DNA of 64,000 nucleotides from Gigaspora rosea (lineage: Eukaryota > Glomeromycota > Glomeromycetes > Diversisporales > Gigasporaceae): positions 53,161 to 117,160 of the forward strand of contig QKWP01001668.1 of assembly GCA_003550325.1 (NCBI GenBank), read 5' to 3'. The notes under the pieces were generated by a model that did no database searches, had not been told where the DNA came from, and saw only the letters and a program-made list of their open reading frames with translations. How positions within the stretch are numbered: the first letter of the stretch is position 1; each line of letters opens with the position of its first letter. This document shows positions 33,602-44,560 of this stretch, piece by piece. The position numbers and the translations under genes are program-made.

Positions 33602-34145
33602 TAAGGATAGGAATCGGTTAAAAATTTTTAGTCAATTAGTCAGTCGACTAAAACTGTTAGTTGTCAACTGACTAAAAATCGACTAACTGATTAATCGACT
33701 AATCGATTAGTCAACTAATCGACTAATCGATTAGTCGACTAATCGAATAGTCAACTAATCGACTAGTTGGTTAATCGATTAGTCGATTAATCAACTAATC
33801 GACTAGTCGATTAGTTGATTAGTCGATTAATCTATTAGTTGATTAATTCACTAGTCAATAAATCTACAAAAAAAATAGACTAATTGACTAATCAACTAAT
33901 TGATTAATCAACTAATCGATTAGTCAACTAATTGACTAGTCAATTAGTCGACTAATCGACTAATCGACTAGTTGACTAATCGACTAATCGACTAATCAAC
34001 TAATTGACTAATTGACTAATCGACTAATCGACTAGTCGATTAATCGACTAATCGATTAATCGATCGACTGACTATAAAAAAATTTAGTCGATTAGTCAAC
34101 TAATCGTCGTCTAATCGACTAATAACTATATGATTCCTATCCTTA
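33602..34145. mobile_element. hAT-like element built of an octamer satellite
   Basis: Perfect 14-bp inverted ends TAAGGATAGGAATC / GATTCCTATCCTTA and a perfect 8-bp target duplication ATATAGTA (33,594-33,601 and 34,146-34,153). These are hAT hallmarks. The interior from about 33,630 to 34,130 is almost entirely GACTAATC / GATTAGTC octamers in changing orientation, without coding sequence. Removing it restores an open LINE frame. Confidence 0.88.
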
Positions 34146-34309
34146 ATATAGTAATTGTTCTCTTAATACCAAAATAATCAAAAACAAATGCACTATCCTA
34201 ATACCTACTAATCATGCTACAAATTTCTTGGCAGACTGAATCCTGACAAAACAATTAACTTAAATGCTAATTTTTTAGACCTTATATATTTCTACTATAC
34301 AATTTCCTC

Positions 34310-35577
34310 ATATATTTGAACCAAGTCAAGCTTGTGATGCTCTTCAGTTATTCGCACATTATAATTGTAGTTTCTCAGAGCTTATCTTTTATACAGATGG
34401 GTCTGTTATTAATCTAGGCAATCTCCAATGTTCTATAGGAATTGGTTGGATACAAATAGCTAACCAAAATATCATACATTCCTTTCAAGTGCAATTCAAA
34501 ACAGAACCACTTGCAATTTTAGCTGCAATAAGTACAGCTCCTAGAAACTGTACTATTCAAATCTATACAGACTCACAATCAGTTATCTCTAAATTTCAAA
34601 GCTTAATTAATACTATACCACTACCAAACTTTCTAAATATACCCTATTGGTCAATATGGAATACATTACTTAATTTAATTAAGTCCTACAATCTTAATAT
34701 TACCTTCCATAAAGTCAATGCACAAAAGATGCCAAATTTAATAATAAATCTGACCAACTAGCACACAACCATCACATAGCACCCTATCTTATTTTTAATT
34801 CAAACAACATATATAATCCTCAATATACACCAATTTCAGATAACTACCCAATAGAACTTCTTATTCGTCGCAGCATTAGAACAATCTGCAGAGCACATAT
34901 AATTGCATTATGGACATCACAAAACCGCTTTCAGCAATGGAACCAAATTTCACAACTTACTAACTGGAATGCTTCATGGTTATATATCAATAATAACCAA
35001 AAATCAGCAACTTTTCACATAGCTTTCAATTCTCTACTCTAAAATCTTTTAGAGTTAAACTATGACTAGATGAGCTTCTCTCTTTACATATCCTTCATAA
35101 AAGATACCCTTCATACCCTACATCTGTCACATATTCCAACAAGCAGGTTATGCCTTGCACTGGGTCACTTGCCCAAATATTAATCTATTACTAGACCTTA
35201 TAAACAATTCTTTAGACCAAATACTTAGTCCTGACAAACTAGATATCTCTTCAACTCAGGCCAAAAATCTTCACTCCAAAGTTCTAAAACTCGATAGTTT
35301 TCAAATTCATTATTTTTTATACAAGCTCTCATTATACTCAACTCTATCAGGCCTTATTCCATTAGAACTAATTAACATATTACAAAAACTGCCCCACCTT
35401 CAAAATCTGCTAGTTCTCTTAAAATTCAATTTTTACTTCACCTTAACCAACAAATTTATACAAATATCTGGATCCCATACTGTACTTCAAGATTATACTA
35501 TCAACAAACGATTTCACAAAACCAGCCTACTAACTCTGAATCTTCTATATCTACTGTACCTATAATCCAGACCAATA
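34310..35577 (+). pseudogene. LINE ORF2, RNase H and C-terminal part
   Basis: From about 34,313 the frame reads an RNase H domain: SELIFYTDGSVINLGNLQCS (first Asp), KTEPLAILAAI (Glu), CTIQIYTDSQSVI (second Asp), NITFHKVNAQ. A frameshift near 34,725 leads to DAKFNNKSDQLAHNHH (last Asp region) and a C-terminal section with WTSQNRFQQWNQISQL. Stops near 35,040 and a further frameshift follow. Then YALHWVTCPNINLLLDLINN, like the Cys/His C-terminal knuckle of such LINEs, continues to about 35,565. Non-functional. It may be the same LINE family whose 5' part lies at 6-9 kb, but the two pieces do not overlap and cannot be compared. Confidence 0.8.
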
Positions 35578-35893
35578 ATAACAATTCTATTATAAATAAA
35601 TCGATCCAGAAAATAGATTACTGGTACCCCACTGGATTAAATATCTTATACACCTTTTAAGTATATTAACTAATAACCAATCTAGGTGAGCCTTGGCCAC
35701 TCTGGTAGGTTTAGGCCACAGATAAGTACTAGGTCTACTTTTGTTTATCTAGCTATATATTAGAATTCTTTTTCTTAGCATTAGATTTAAACAATGAAAT
35801 TATTTCCAACTGTAAAAAGTTTCTATTAAATTTAATAAAGATAAGAGCAAGGTCTCACCATTAAAATTAAAAAAAATAAAATAAAATGCCAAT

Positions 35894-36253
35894 AAATTAC
35901 TTATATTTGGAAAAGTTTGTATTTTAATAATACATTATCAGCACCATTAAATTGCTTATTTTTAGCAAGTTCAATTTTAACAGATTTTTGTAAAGAAGAA
36001 AACTTTAGTTTACTAAATTCATAAGGCTTTATATCTTTATCAATTATTTTGTAATACAACCTTATACTATATTATACAAACATGCATTTTATCTTATAAT
36101 CCAATTTTTCATAAAACTTTGCAAAATATATATTGAATATATTTGGAAACCATACTGCAACAAGCTATCAACTTGAAAGCAGCAACACCATATTACATAA
36201 TCTCCTTTTAAAAATACACCATATCAATCTTAACAGTATTTACACTTGTATAT
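35894..36253. other. Kelch-unit DNA, non-coding
   Basis: Matches 44,900-45,255 (TTGCTTATTTTTAGCAAGTT, ACTGCAACAAGCTATCA). No gene seen. Confidence 0.5.
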
Positions 36254-37386
36254 TGTGAGGAGGTAGAATGTTCCTGTCAAATAATAATATCTATAACTAG
36301 CTACTTTTCTATACTAATCTACCAATACTTTATATCCACAAGATTTAAATCCTAACGTGGTAGGCGGGAAAGAGGTGCTGATTGACTTGGTCCGAGAGTT
36401 AGGGCTTAAAGTCTTGCTTCGACAGTTCCGAAATAAGATAAGTATCACTTATATATATTTCCAGTAGTACTTTCTTTGTGTTTAGATAGGCACTAATTAA
36501 TATCTTTCTTTTTTCGCAGGTTCAGTAGTCGATTTTAATCGTGGACTGGCTTTACAGTATCATGGGACAAGAGCAATTGGGTTGCCAATTGGAGTTGACG
36601 TAATTTTCCGATCCGGTTTGAGGGCAATGCCACGTGTTGGCAGAGTGCGGCAATTAATTAGCGAGGTAGTTAATTGTACGATAAGTAAGGTAATAAATAA
36701 TCTAATCAATTTGGGTTTTATAAAAATTGCATTTGTCGATTACTAAGCCTTTTATTCTTTTAGTTGACGAAATCAGGTTTTACGATATTCTCGAGGTTAC
36801 AGTTTGTACGAAAGAGAATTTTGGGAAATAATAATATTAAAGGCTCGAAGATAAGTCTATCTTAACTTGTGTTACTTTCAAAGGAAATTTCAAGGGAAAC
36901 TTTACTAACACTTCTACTCTTATTTCGAAGGTTATTCTTGAACTCCACACTTGAGTTAGCTTTATTTGAACGAAAAGAGGTCAGTATTTATACTTTTTAT
37001 ATTGCTGCGCCTTTTACAATGTTTGTTATGAATTTATCAAGTCCTAACTAGTTTTTTCTAAACTAATAATATTTGATATTTTTGATATATCAAATATATT
37101 TGATATATTTAATATATCTGATATATTTGATATATCTGATATATCTAATATATCTGATATATTTGAGATATTTGATATATTTACTATCTCAGATCGTCGA
37201 ACCAGGTTTAGGGCAGGTAAGGACGTACTATATCTCTAGGGGCTTATAGTATTATATACTATACTCAAGGGGTCTTTTACTTTAAACATACATAATGGTA
37301 TAAAGAAAGAAACTATATATATTTTATACATAAAAGAAGACTATAGTAAGTATTTCAATGGGCCGGGTGCCCTGATGCTTCTCACA
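36254..37386. mobile_element. Solo-LTR-like insertion, TG..CA
   Basis: Insertion relative to the parallel unit (45,255-45,270). It begins TGTGAGGAGG and ends CTTCTCACA, a short inverted repeat with TG/CA ends, flanked by ATAT on both sides (36,250-36,253 and 37,387-37,390). At 1.13 kb without long ORF it fits a solo LTR. The interior is less AT-rich at 36,350-36,680. A frame at 36,869-37,051 is probably chance. No second LTR or pol sequence is nearby. Confidence 0.6.
37066..37192. repeat. (TTTGATATATC)n-type microsatellite
   Basis: Irregular repeats of GATATATTTGATATAT and TGATATATCTAATATATC within the LTR-like insertion. Confidence 0.8.
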
Positions 37387-37390
37387 ATAT

Positions 37391-38044
37391 ACAATATACA
37401 TATAGATATTTGTGGACTAAACAGACCAAAAACATATGGATTCAAATACTTGCTCAACTAAAGAACTTGCACTAACAAATTTTTATTTGGTTATACAACT
37501 AGGCACAACTTAGTTACCTACTAATACTATACTATAGTATCAAATCTAGGTGAGTGTTTTAACCACTCTAGTAGGTTTAAGTCGTAGATAAATTTGATAA
37601 AATTAACTTAATATTTACACAACTAAAAGACTTGCACTTAAAAAATTTCTATTTGGTTATACAACTAAGCACAACTTAGTCACCTACTAATACTATACTA
37701 CAATATCAAATCTAGGTGAGTGTTTTAACCACTCTTGTAGGTTTAAGTTGTAGATAAATTTGATAAAACTGACTTATCTATAGTCTAAGCTCTACCTTTG
37801 TAAAAATTTGTACAATAATTAAATTTATATTCAGAAGCCCTCAGATGCATCTTGTACAAATTAATTAATAAAGTTATGAGCTAAACCATGCATTCCCTCA
37901 AAAATAACAATTTAATTGTTAACTAGATGCATATACTATAGATTCGAAAAGTCTATAAAATGCCTAAATAGGTCTTTATAATTGCTAATAAATTGTTAAT
38001 TAATTATTAATAATATAATGAATTAGTTTTATCCAATCTAGCTG
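37391..38044. other. 3' flank of kelch unit, with local duplication
   Basis: Contains two copies of about 130 bp (GGTTATACAACTA.GCACAAC to TCGTAGATAAATTTGATAAA; about 37,490-37,610 and 37,650-37,775). Shared once with 45,365-45,480. No gene. Confidence 0.55.
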
Positions 38045-39677
38045 CTAATAACAAATTATTACAAATTTCAAATATTTTAACCAAAAAACTATTATTGTAA
38101 AAATAGTTATAGAAACCACCACCGCTACAATTACACCTGTATTACCTGTATTATGAGGTGGATTAATTAAATCAGAATAATTTAGTGTGTCTATAGTCCA
38201 CGTGTAATTTCGAGTATCAAGAAGGTATATTTTAGAATTCACATTGGTTNTTATAGAAACCACCACCGCTACAATTACACCTGTATTACCTGTATTATGA
38301 GGTGAAATAATTGAATCAGGATAATGTAGTGTGTCTATAGTCCACGTGTAATTTCGAGTATCAAGAAGGTATATTTTAGAATTCACATTGGTTAAGTTAT
38401 TAAAAGAATTATTTGTCATCATTACACCTTTATGAATTATTAAAAATAAATTAATTTTTTAACTAATTTCTTAATAAATTAAATGAAATTTATAATTACC
38501 AAATGCTAAAATCATAAAATTTCCTATTACATTTGCGGAATGATAGGCAAGAGAAGGTGGTGCATTATTACCAATCATTGGTTTAATGGACCATTTATAC
38601 GGACTAACCGTTGTATCTAATGAAGCTAAAACTTGGCTTTGATCTGTAGAACCATCAATATTCCCACCGTAGATTATAACATGCCCATCTGGTGATAATA
38701 CGGCAGTATGGCTGCTTCTAGAATTTAATGCATCACCAGTAGCAATCTAATAAGTTATATAAGTACGCGTGAATATTTAACAAAAAGAAATAGAAAGCGT
38801 GTCAAAGAAGATTACCATTGCAATCCATGAATTATTATTAGTATTATAAGCCGGAATCTAAATAGAGTAAAAATTCAGTAATTTAATACTGTTTAACTAA
38901 TAAATGTCTTTAAATATTTAAAAACACATAAATATATTTAATCATATTACCTCGGACATATAAATAGACGCAACGTGGCCAGTATAACCTCCTATATATA
39001 GTATGAGGCCATTATTTAAAAGTGTAGCCGTAAAGTCAACACGTGGTGTTGGTGCATTAACATTAGAGCCTTGTATCCATGTTAAAATAAAAGTATCAAG
39101 AATATAAATGTCGTTAAAATCAAGATTAGGAGCTCTAAACCCTCCAAACCTATGAAATTTCAAATTATCAAAAAAAAAAAAGATTTCAAAGATACATATT
39201 TCTTGTTAAAAAATAGATATAAAAGAAAAAATTAACGAAAGATCATAAAGATAGAGGATAAACATACATATATATTTTACCATTAGTGTCATTAACAGCT
39301 TGAAATTGTTGCCGACTTAGAGGAATCTGTCCACTAATATTAGGAGTACTCCATGTTGCGGTTACAGTATCAAAAACATATACTATAGTATCGTTACTAT
39401 AATCATTACTTGTAGTAAGATGATTCAAAAGGTATATTGTATTTTTATTTGGACCTCCTACACATGCACTTACCAACTCAAAACCAGCCGGGATTGGATT
39501 CAACATGAACCATGAAGGATTAGTAGTATTTAACGTTGAAAGAGTCACATTTAAATAAATATTGTCTCTTGCTTGTGCAGTATTTTGACTACCAAAGAAA
39601 TAAAGTCTATTTCTTACAAGGGCACTACTTTCTCTAAAACGTCCGGGAGGTGTAAAGACGTCTTCAAAAAAATTCAT
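38045..39677 (-). CDS. K3: kelch membrane protein, signal peptide deleted
   Basis: Exons 39,677-39,268; 39,149-38,951; 38,857-38,816; 38,746-38,500; 38,427-38,045. Frames join without a stop. The protein reads MNFFEDVFTPPGRFRESSAL: relative to K4, 18 residues are missing exactly after MNFFE, a 54-bp in-frame deletion that removes the hydrophobic signal peptide. Kelch blades are otherwise kept (PGRFRESSAL, RQQFQAVNDTNGKIYM-FGG, PTPRVDFTATLLNN, ILYIGG, HTAVLSPDGHVIIYGG-type). The last exon carries a membrane helix (GVIVAVVVSITIFTIIVFWL) and a short tail KYLKFVIICY. The KIYLLDTRNYTWTIDTL segment occurs twice around an N at 38,250 with small differences, so the true last exon is probably single. 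Without its signal peptide the product may be mislocalised. Confidence 0.7.
38099..38400. repeat. Duplication across an N in K3 last exon
   Basis: The segment TTATAGAAACCACCACCGCT to TTAGAATTCACATTGGTT is present on both sides of the N at 38,250. The two copies differ (GGTGGATTAATTAAATCAGA against GGTGAAATAATTGAATCAGG), so two alleles or paralogues may have been joined. Confidence 0.8.
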
Positions 39678-41435
39678 ATTAAAATTAAATTAAAACTACA
39701 AGACTTAATAATTTTTAAATTTACGCCAAGTAAGTTAACTGTCTCATCGATACGCCCTTGAATGTGTTCCAGGTTCGTGACACAGATTCCTAAATCACGA
39801 ATCAGCTTTTTTATCAAGTGTAGCGTAAAACGTCCGTTTTGTCAAAAATCTCTTATTTCTCGAAATTCTACATAAGAAATTACGTTTAGAGTTCAAATCA
39901 AAAGTTATTGTTTGGCAATTTTACCACATAAATCGCCCTTCTAGCATAACCCAAAACCTAACATAACAATTTTGCTGCGCCACAAACCTTTCACTGCAAA
40001 TTTTTATGCATCATACAGTAGACAAATTTTTTGTTTAATTATCACAATAAAGTGTAACAAAACACGCAGTTTTACAGGTCTAATACACAGGATGAAGGAT
40101 GGGAATAATCAAGAAAAAAAATGATAGATAGGATAAAAGTAAAATGCTTTGTGTTTTTAAAAGGGCTCTATGGTAAATATTAAATAGAACATTACAATAG
40201 TAAATAATTAATAAAAGTTATTTAAATAAAAGTCGTCTGGCCCTTCAGAACGAGCAAGTCCCGTTTGTACGATATTGGAAAGTACATATATAAAACAATT
40301 TAAGTTTCCTTTATTATATATCATCATATTTGATAACCCTGTTACAAAACATTTATTGCTAATTTTAACGTTATTTTGAATCAAAAATGTGACACTTATA
40401 ATTGGATATCTACACCTGACTGCAAATACCTCACCTTTTACGGTTTAGGAAATTATTTTTAATGAAATTTAATCGACATTCATTTATACAATATTAAGGT
40501 TATACATAAATTTTGGTTTACGTAGTACATCGAATACCTCAAACATCACATGATTACTATTGCTAAAAAATTACTAGTCCGAAAATTGAAAATTATTTAA
40601 TATTTCACAAAATAACAAACAATCAAAAAAAGTATTCTGAAAGAAATATTAATTTATTTCAATTAATATATTTAAAGGCTTTTTTTAATGCGTACTTTTA
40701 TAAATTGACCTATTCTCTTATATACTATGTGAATATCTTATGGTACGCAAGATATCCAAAATCGCCATTCCTCAACAAATTTATATAATTTCAAAACTCC
40801 ACAACTTTGTAAGTCATTTCCATAATGCCGCGCAATTTTAATGTCTTGGTCTTATAACATGAAATGTTAAAAAGATTCAATCGGCCAGCTTTTTTTTAAA
40901 TTTCATGTATAAAATTTTATAAAATTTATATAAAATGTTTTCAAAATCCTAATCAGAAATAAAGTCGTTTTCCGATAATCACTTCCGAAATTTCAAAATC
41001 CTGACAGATTGGTTCGCATTAGGTTAGGGTGGGTCAGTTCCGGTCACTCTTTATCGGTGGTGACATCTTAGTCACAAGTAACTGGACTTGGTCACTGGAG
41101 GATATGGTAATTGGCAAAACTAACGGCGGGGTTTTTATTTGTCGGGAAAGTGTTATCAGGAAATTAGAAAAAATTTTTTTGAGAATCAAATAATTTTGCA
41201 TAACTAACAGATTTTTTTCTATGAATTTATGCACATTCATTAAGCATTAGCGATTTATTTAACAAAAATCTTGTTATGTCGTATATCAATGGTTGGTAAG
41301 GCACTCGTGGCTGATCAATATAGTGGCCGCAGTTATGATTAAAAATTACATCATTAACACTACAATTAAGGTGGCACAACTAGAGTGCGCCTATTATACC
41401 ATACAATTCTTAACATCTTAGTTCAATTATTCAAT
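39678..41435. promoter_or_regulatory. Upstream DNA of K3
   Basis: Parallel to the DNA upstream of K2, K4 and K5 (TACGCCCTTGAATGTGTTCC, TTGTTACAAAACATTTATTG-like, GGCAAGGCACTCGTGGCTGA-like). Without the 147-bp MITE. No gene called. Confidence 0.5.
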
Positions 41436-41548
41436 CAGGGTTGTGAGCTTACATAGTCTAATGGAAAAAAGTCATTAGACAAATATATGTCTATTGATAG
41501 TTTTTTATATGTCTAATGGTGTCTAATGGCTGTCTATTCACAACCTAG
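41436..41548. mobile_element. 113-bp hAT-like MITE
   Basis: Insertion in the unit behind K3, absent from the other units. Ends CAGGGTTGTGA and, on the minus strand, CTAGGTTGTGA; flanked by ATTCAAT (41,429-41,435 and 41,549-41,555; 8 bp if one edge base is counted). The interior contains GTCTAATGG several times. Confidence 0.75.
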
Positions 41549-41573
41549 ATTCAATCGATCAGCATGAGGTTAT

Positions 41574-42092
41574 ATGGGCCCTCAAAAGTAGAAACCAGAC
41601 AATTTGTCAATTTTTTAAAATTAACCTGTTTGATTGATCAGGTGTAAAATTTAAAGCCCAAACTTTTTTAATAATGAAAGTCTGATCACTTAATAAATTT
41701 TTGTGATACAACGGTTAAAAGCTTTTGACGCTATAATCTAAAAATAGATCTACTGAGATTTTAAAGGTCTACAGATCTAATCATCCTGTTTAAACAGGTT
41801 TGTTAGGGGCCATGCAAAGTTAAATTTTCGTTTTGCATTACCCGCCGACCCATTTTTTCAATTTTTTCAATTTTTTTTTTTAAGTTCCAATTGTTCCAAT
41901 TATTCTATTTTTGTTATTTAATTTTTCCCCATAAATTATTCCGGTATCACCCGATGGAGACATTGACTTTCCGAAATTATCCGACAGGTCGATAGAAAAT
42001 CTGACTGTTAGCCCCCCAATTTTCTGATTCCATGTTATGCAAAGCGTGAAATTAACTTTATGTGGCCTTAGATGCAACATAAGGCTATTAAT

Positions 42093-42164
<72 letters not shown>

Positions 42165-42336
42165 GACTGACCGACCGGGAATTTTGAAACTCATGTAATG
42201 AAAAACGAAAAATTAACTTTGTGTGGCCTAATCATGAATATACTATTTTTAGATTGTTTTGATTTTGTGTAACAAAATAAATTTTCTCAAAACCCGTGAT
42301 CTGCCAAATTGTCTGGTTTCTGCTTTTGAGGGCCCA
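41574..42336. mobile_element. 763-bp TIR element with nested element
   Basis: Insertion relative to the units of K2 and K4. Ends are about 33-bp inverted repeats: ATGGGCCCTCAAAAG, then AGAAACCAGACAATTTG, matched at the right by CAAATTGTCTGGTTTCTGC and TTTTGAGGGCCCAT. Flanked by TAT (target ambiguous, 3-5 bp). No ORF of its own. Confidence 0.75.
41806..42229. mobile_element. Nested TIR element with poly(A) core
   Basis: Inverted ends: left GGGCCATGCAAAGTTAAATT, right on the minus strand GGCCACACAAAGTTAATTTT, both continuing TTCGTTTT.CATTAC; TA at each edge. It is related to the GCAAAGTTGATTTTTCGTTT repeats at 12-15 kb and to the satellite spacers. Contains an A-run of about 70 (42,092-42,161). 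Confidence 0.6.
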
Positions 42337-43707
42337 TTATGTTTCCAACAAAACAGATGGTTTGTTTTTTACTATTTTTAGATTGATTTACTTATTAATA
42401 CAAATAAAAGAAATTGATTTGTTTTTTACTATTTTTAGATTGATTTACCTAATATAAATAAAAATAAATTGATTTATTTAATTAACTATATGATAATCGA
42501 AATTTTTTGTTCTTAAGATACAGTATTTAAGAGTTCCTTCTGGTAATATTAAACCATTTTTATGTTGGAAAACAGAATTGAATATTAAATTCATTAACTA
42601 TTAATGATTTCTTATCGAATAAAAAGCAGAGAGTCTGACCTTGTTCATTTTCTTTTCGATAGTAAACAATTCTACCAATTTTACCCAATTTCAAGATTTA
42701 AAAATGCACCTAGACGCGAAGAAATAATATTAGGACTAGACTGGTTAAGGTTAATGTTGGAAAAGGTTATAGGGAAATAGCTCTTAAGACATTTTTTTAT
42801 TAAGGATTTAACTTAGATCTAAATTTCTGGTTTTCTGCTTCATAAAAATGGTTAATCGATGTAGATCCCAATGACAAATCTGTAAAAATATAAATATACA
42901 ATCTTAAATTATCATTAATTTATGGAGTAAAAAATCTATGACCCATAATTGCAGAATTATACCTTTTTAGTATCAAAATATAACTAAATTATTAACATCA
43001 ATATGTAAATAAATGGTTTTATTATAATCGATAATTTAAGAAATATTCGACATGAATATGCTACTTGATTAAAAATTACGTTAACTTTATAGAATTTGTA
43101 GACTTCAAATTTCAGCTTAGCATAATGACGACGCTATTTATTTGTTTGTTACATAAAGGGGTTTTTAAAGTTAAATAATTGATGTATTGTACATACCAAT
43201 CTATTTCATTTTCTGATAAATTTGAATTGTCAATCGATTTCACGAAATCTGTGTCTCCATACACACCCATTTTAGGTTTTGACTTTAAAACGAATAAGGT
43301 TTTAATCTTATTATTGTCCGTCCATCAAACACCAGCTAATCAGAATACACCATTTTGATGATCTTCCAAATTAAGGCATCACGAAATTTAATTAAGGTCA
43401 GTTTAATACCCGTATAGGCTAAGATGAAAAGGTCCTTATAGGAAAATCGTCCTCTCGGCATTTTTTCTTGATAGGTTGTATTTATCGCACTTTTTACTTT
43501 TTTGTATTTCGACGGATGATCCGTGTAAACAAAAAATTTGCGATTTTGATTGGTCGTATGCAACAGAAAATCTCATGATGGACCTGACTTTAAGCGGCTA
43601 CCAATGAATTTATAATTTAAAATGCTAAAAGCTATTTGTTTTATTACTGAAAATACTTAATTTTTTTATATAATTCGTATGTGAGGTACAAACGCAATGT
43701 TTTATTA
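42337..43707. other. Duplicated non-coding DNA of kelch unit
   Basis: Parallel to 30,720-32,087. It includes the second copy of the exon-like VYYRKENEQGQ fragment (about 42,560-42,680, minus). A 45-bp local duplication, TTGTTTTTTACTATTTTTAG, lies at 42,363 and 42,421. The frame at 43,336-43,563 shifts against the parallel copy and is not called. Confidence 0.45.
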
Positions 43708-44560
43708 CAGTCCTCCTCCTCTGGTTGTTGCTTGATTCCCCGAAAGTTAGTTCCCCGCCAGCTCATTTTCCGACACTATATCCCTGACAGAATGTTTCAC
43801 CTACAGCATTTTTTGTTGACAGAATCTTTCCTCGACATACCATGTTTTCGACCTCCCCTTTCCTTGACAGGACTATTTTCGAAGACATTTTACGACACGA
43901 TAATTTAGAAAGAATATTTGACATGACATGTTACCGACACCTTTTTCCGACAAGATCTTCCCCAATTAGAAATTTCGTTTAAATATAATTATTAGGTAGA
44001 GTGATATATTCGTGTTCATCACATCCCATGATTAAGAACTCGGCCTAAATTAGTGTTAGGGTTAGGGTTAGATAAGTGTTAGGTGATAGTATAATTTTGG
44101 CCGAGTTGATAGTGCTAGTAAACAAATGACGTCGTTGCATGATTTCACGTGATGTGATGATCACTGGGTTTTTTGTTCTTGTCGGAAAAAGTGCATTCAA
44201 TAAACTTAGTGTCGGAGAAAAGTCAAATTAGAAATATATCATGTCAGATAAATGTCTTGTCGAAAATATGAGATGTCAAGGAAAGGGGATGTCGAAAACA
44301 TGGTATGTCGAGGAAAGATTCTGTCAACAAAAAGTGCTGTAGGTGAAACATTCTGTCGGGGATATAGTGTTGGAAAAATGAGCTGGCGGGAACCAACTTT
44401 CGGGGAATCATACCATAATACTCCTCTATAATCACGCAGCTTGTATCAAAAAAATTGTTGAAGACTTTTTTTATAAGTTTATTAATAAATTGTCTCAAAA
44501 TTTAATGTGATTGTTGGGAGTAGTGATTACATAGGAGGTGATTATAGAGGAGGAAGACTG
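43708..44560. mobile_element. 853-bp pogo/Tigger-like MITE, copy 2
   Basis: Same element and same insertion place as at 32,088, so it was already there when the unit duplicated. TA on both sides, ends CAGTCCTCCTCCTCT and AGAGGAGGAAGACTG, and the same internal arms. An internal TGTTAGGGTTAGGGTTAGAT (about 44,051) is specific to this copy. Confidence 0.75.

Larger units (their letters stand above)
33496..35879 (+). mobile_element. 5'-truncated LINE insertion with 14-bp target duplication
   Basis: Insertion in the kelch unit relative to 44,890. The target is AATAAAATRCCAAT (33,482-33,495 left, 35,880-35,893 right, one difference). The right end is A-rich (AAAATTAAAAAAAATAAA), as expected of target-primed insertion. 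It contains only the 3' part of the LINE coding region (RNase H and C-terminal domain) and a nested hAT-like element. Confidence 0.8.

Noticed and set aside
42092..42161. Long A-run as a poly(A) tail of a retrogene
   Set aside because: It lies in the middle of a TIR element, with no target duplication and no coding sequence before it. Simple expansion.
26640..44075. TTAGGGTTAGGG strings at about 26,655 and 44,055 as telomere
   Set aside because: Only two to three units each and inside element or duplicated DNA. Too short to be a telomere.
32005..44498. Frames of 60-84 codons inside the 844/853-bp MITEs
   Set aside because: They read the long inverted arms on both strands (the same peptide, FPTLYPQQNVS or HYIPDRMFHLQH, arises from both arms). 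Not genes.
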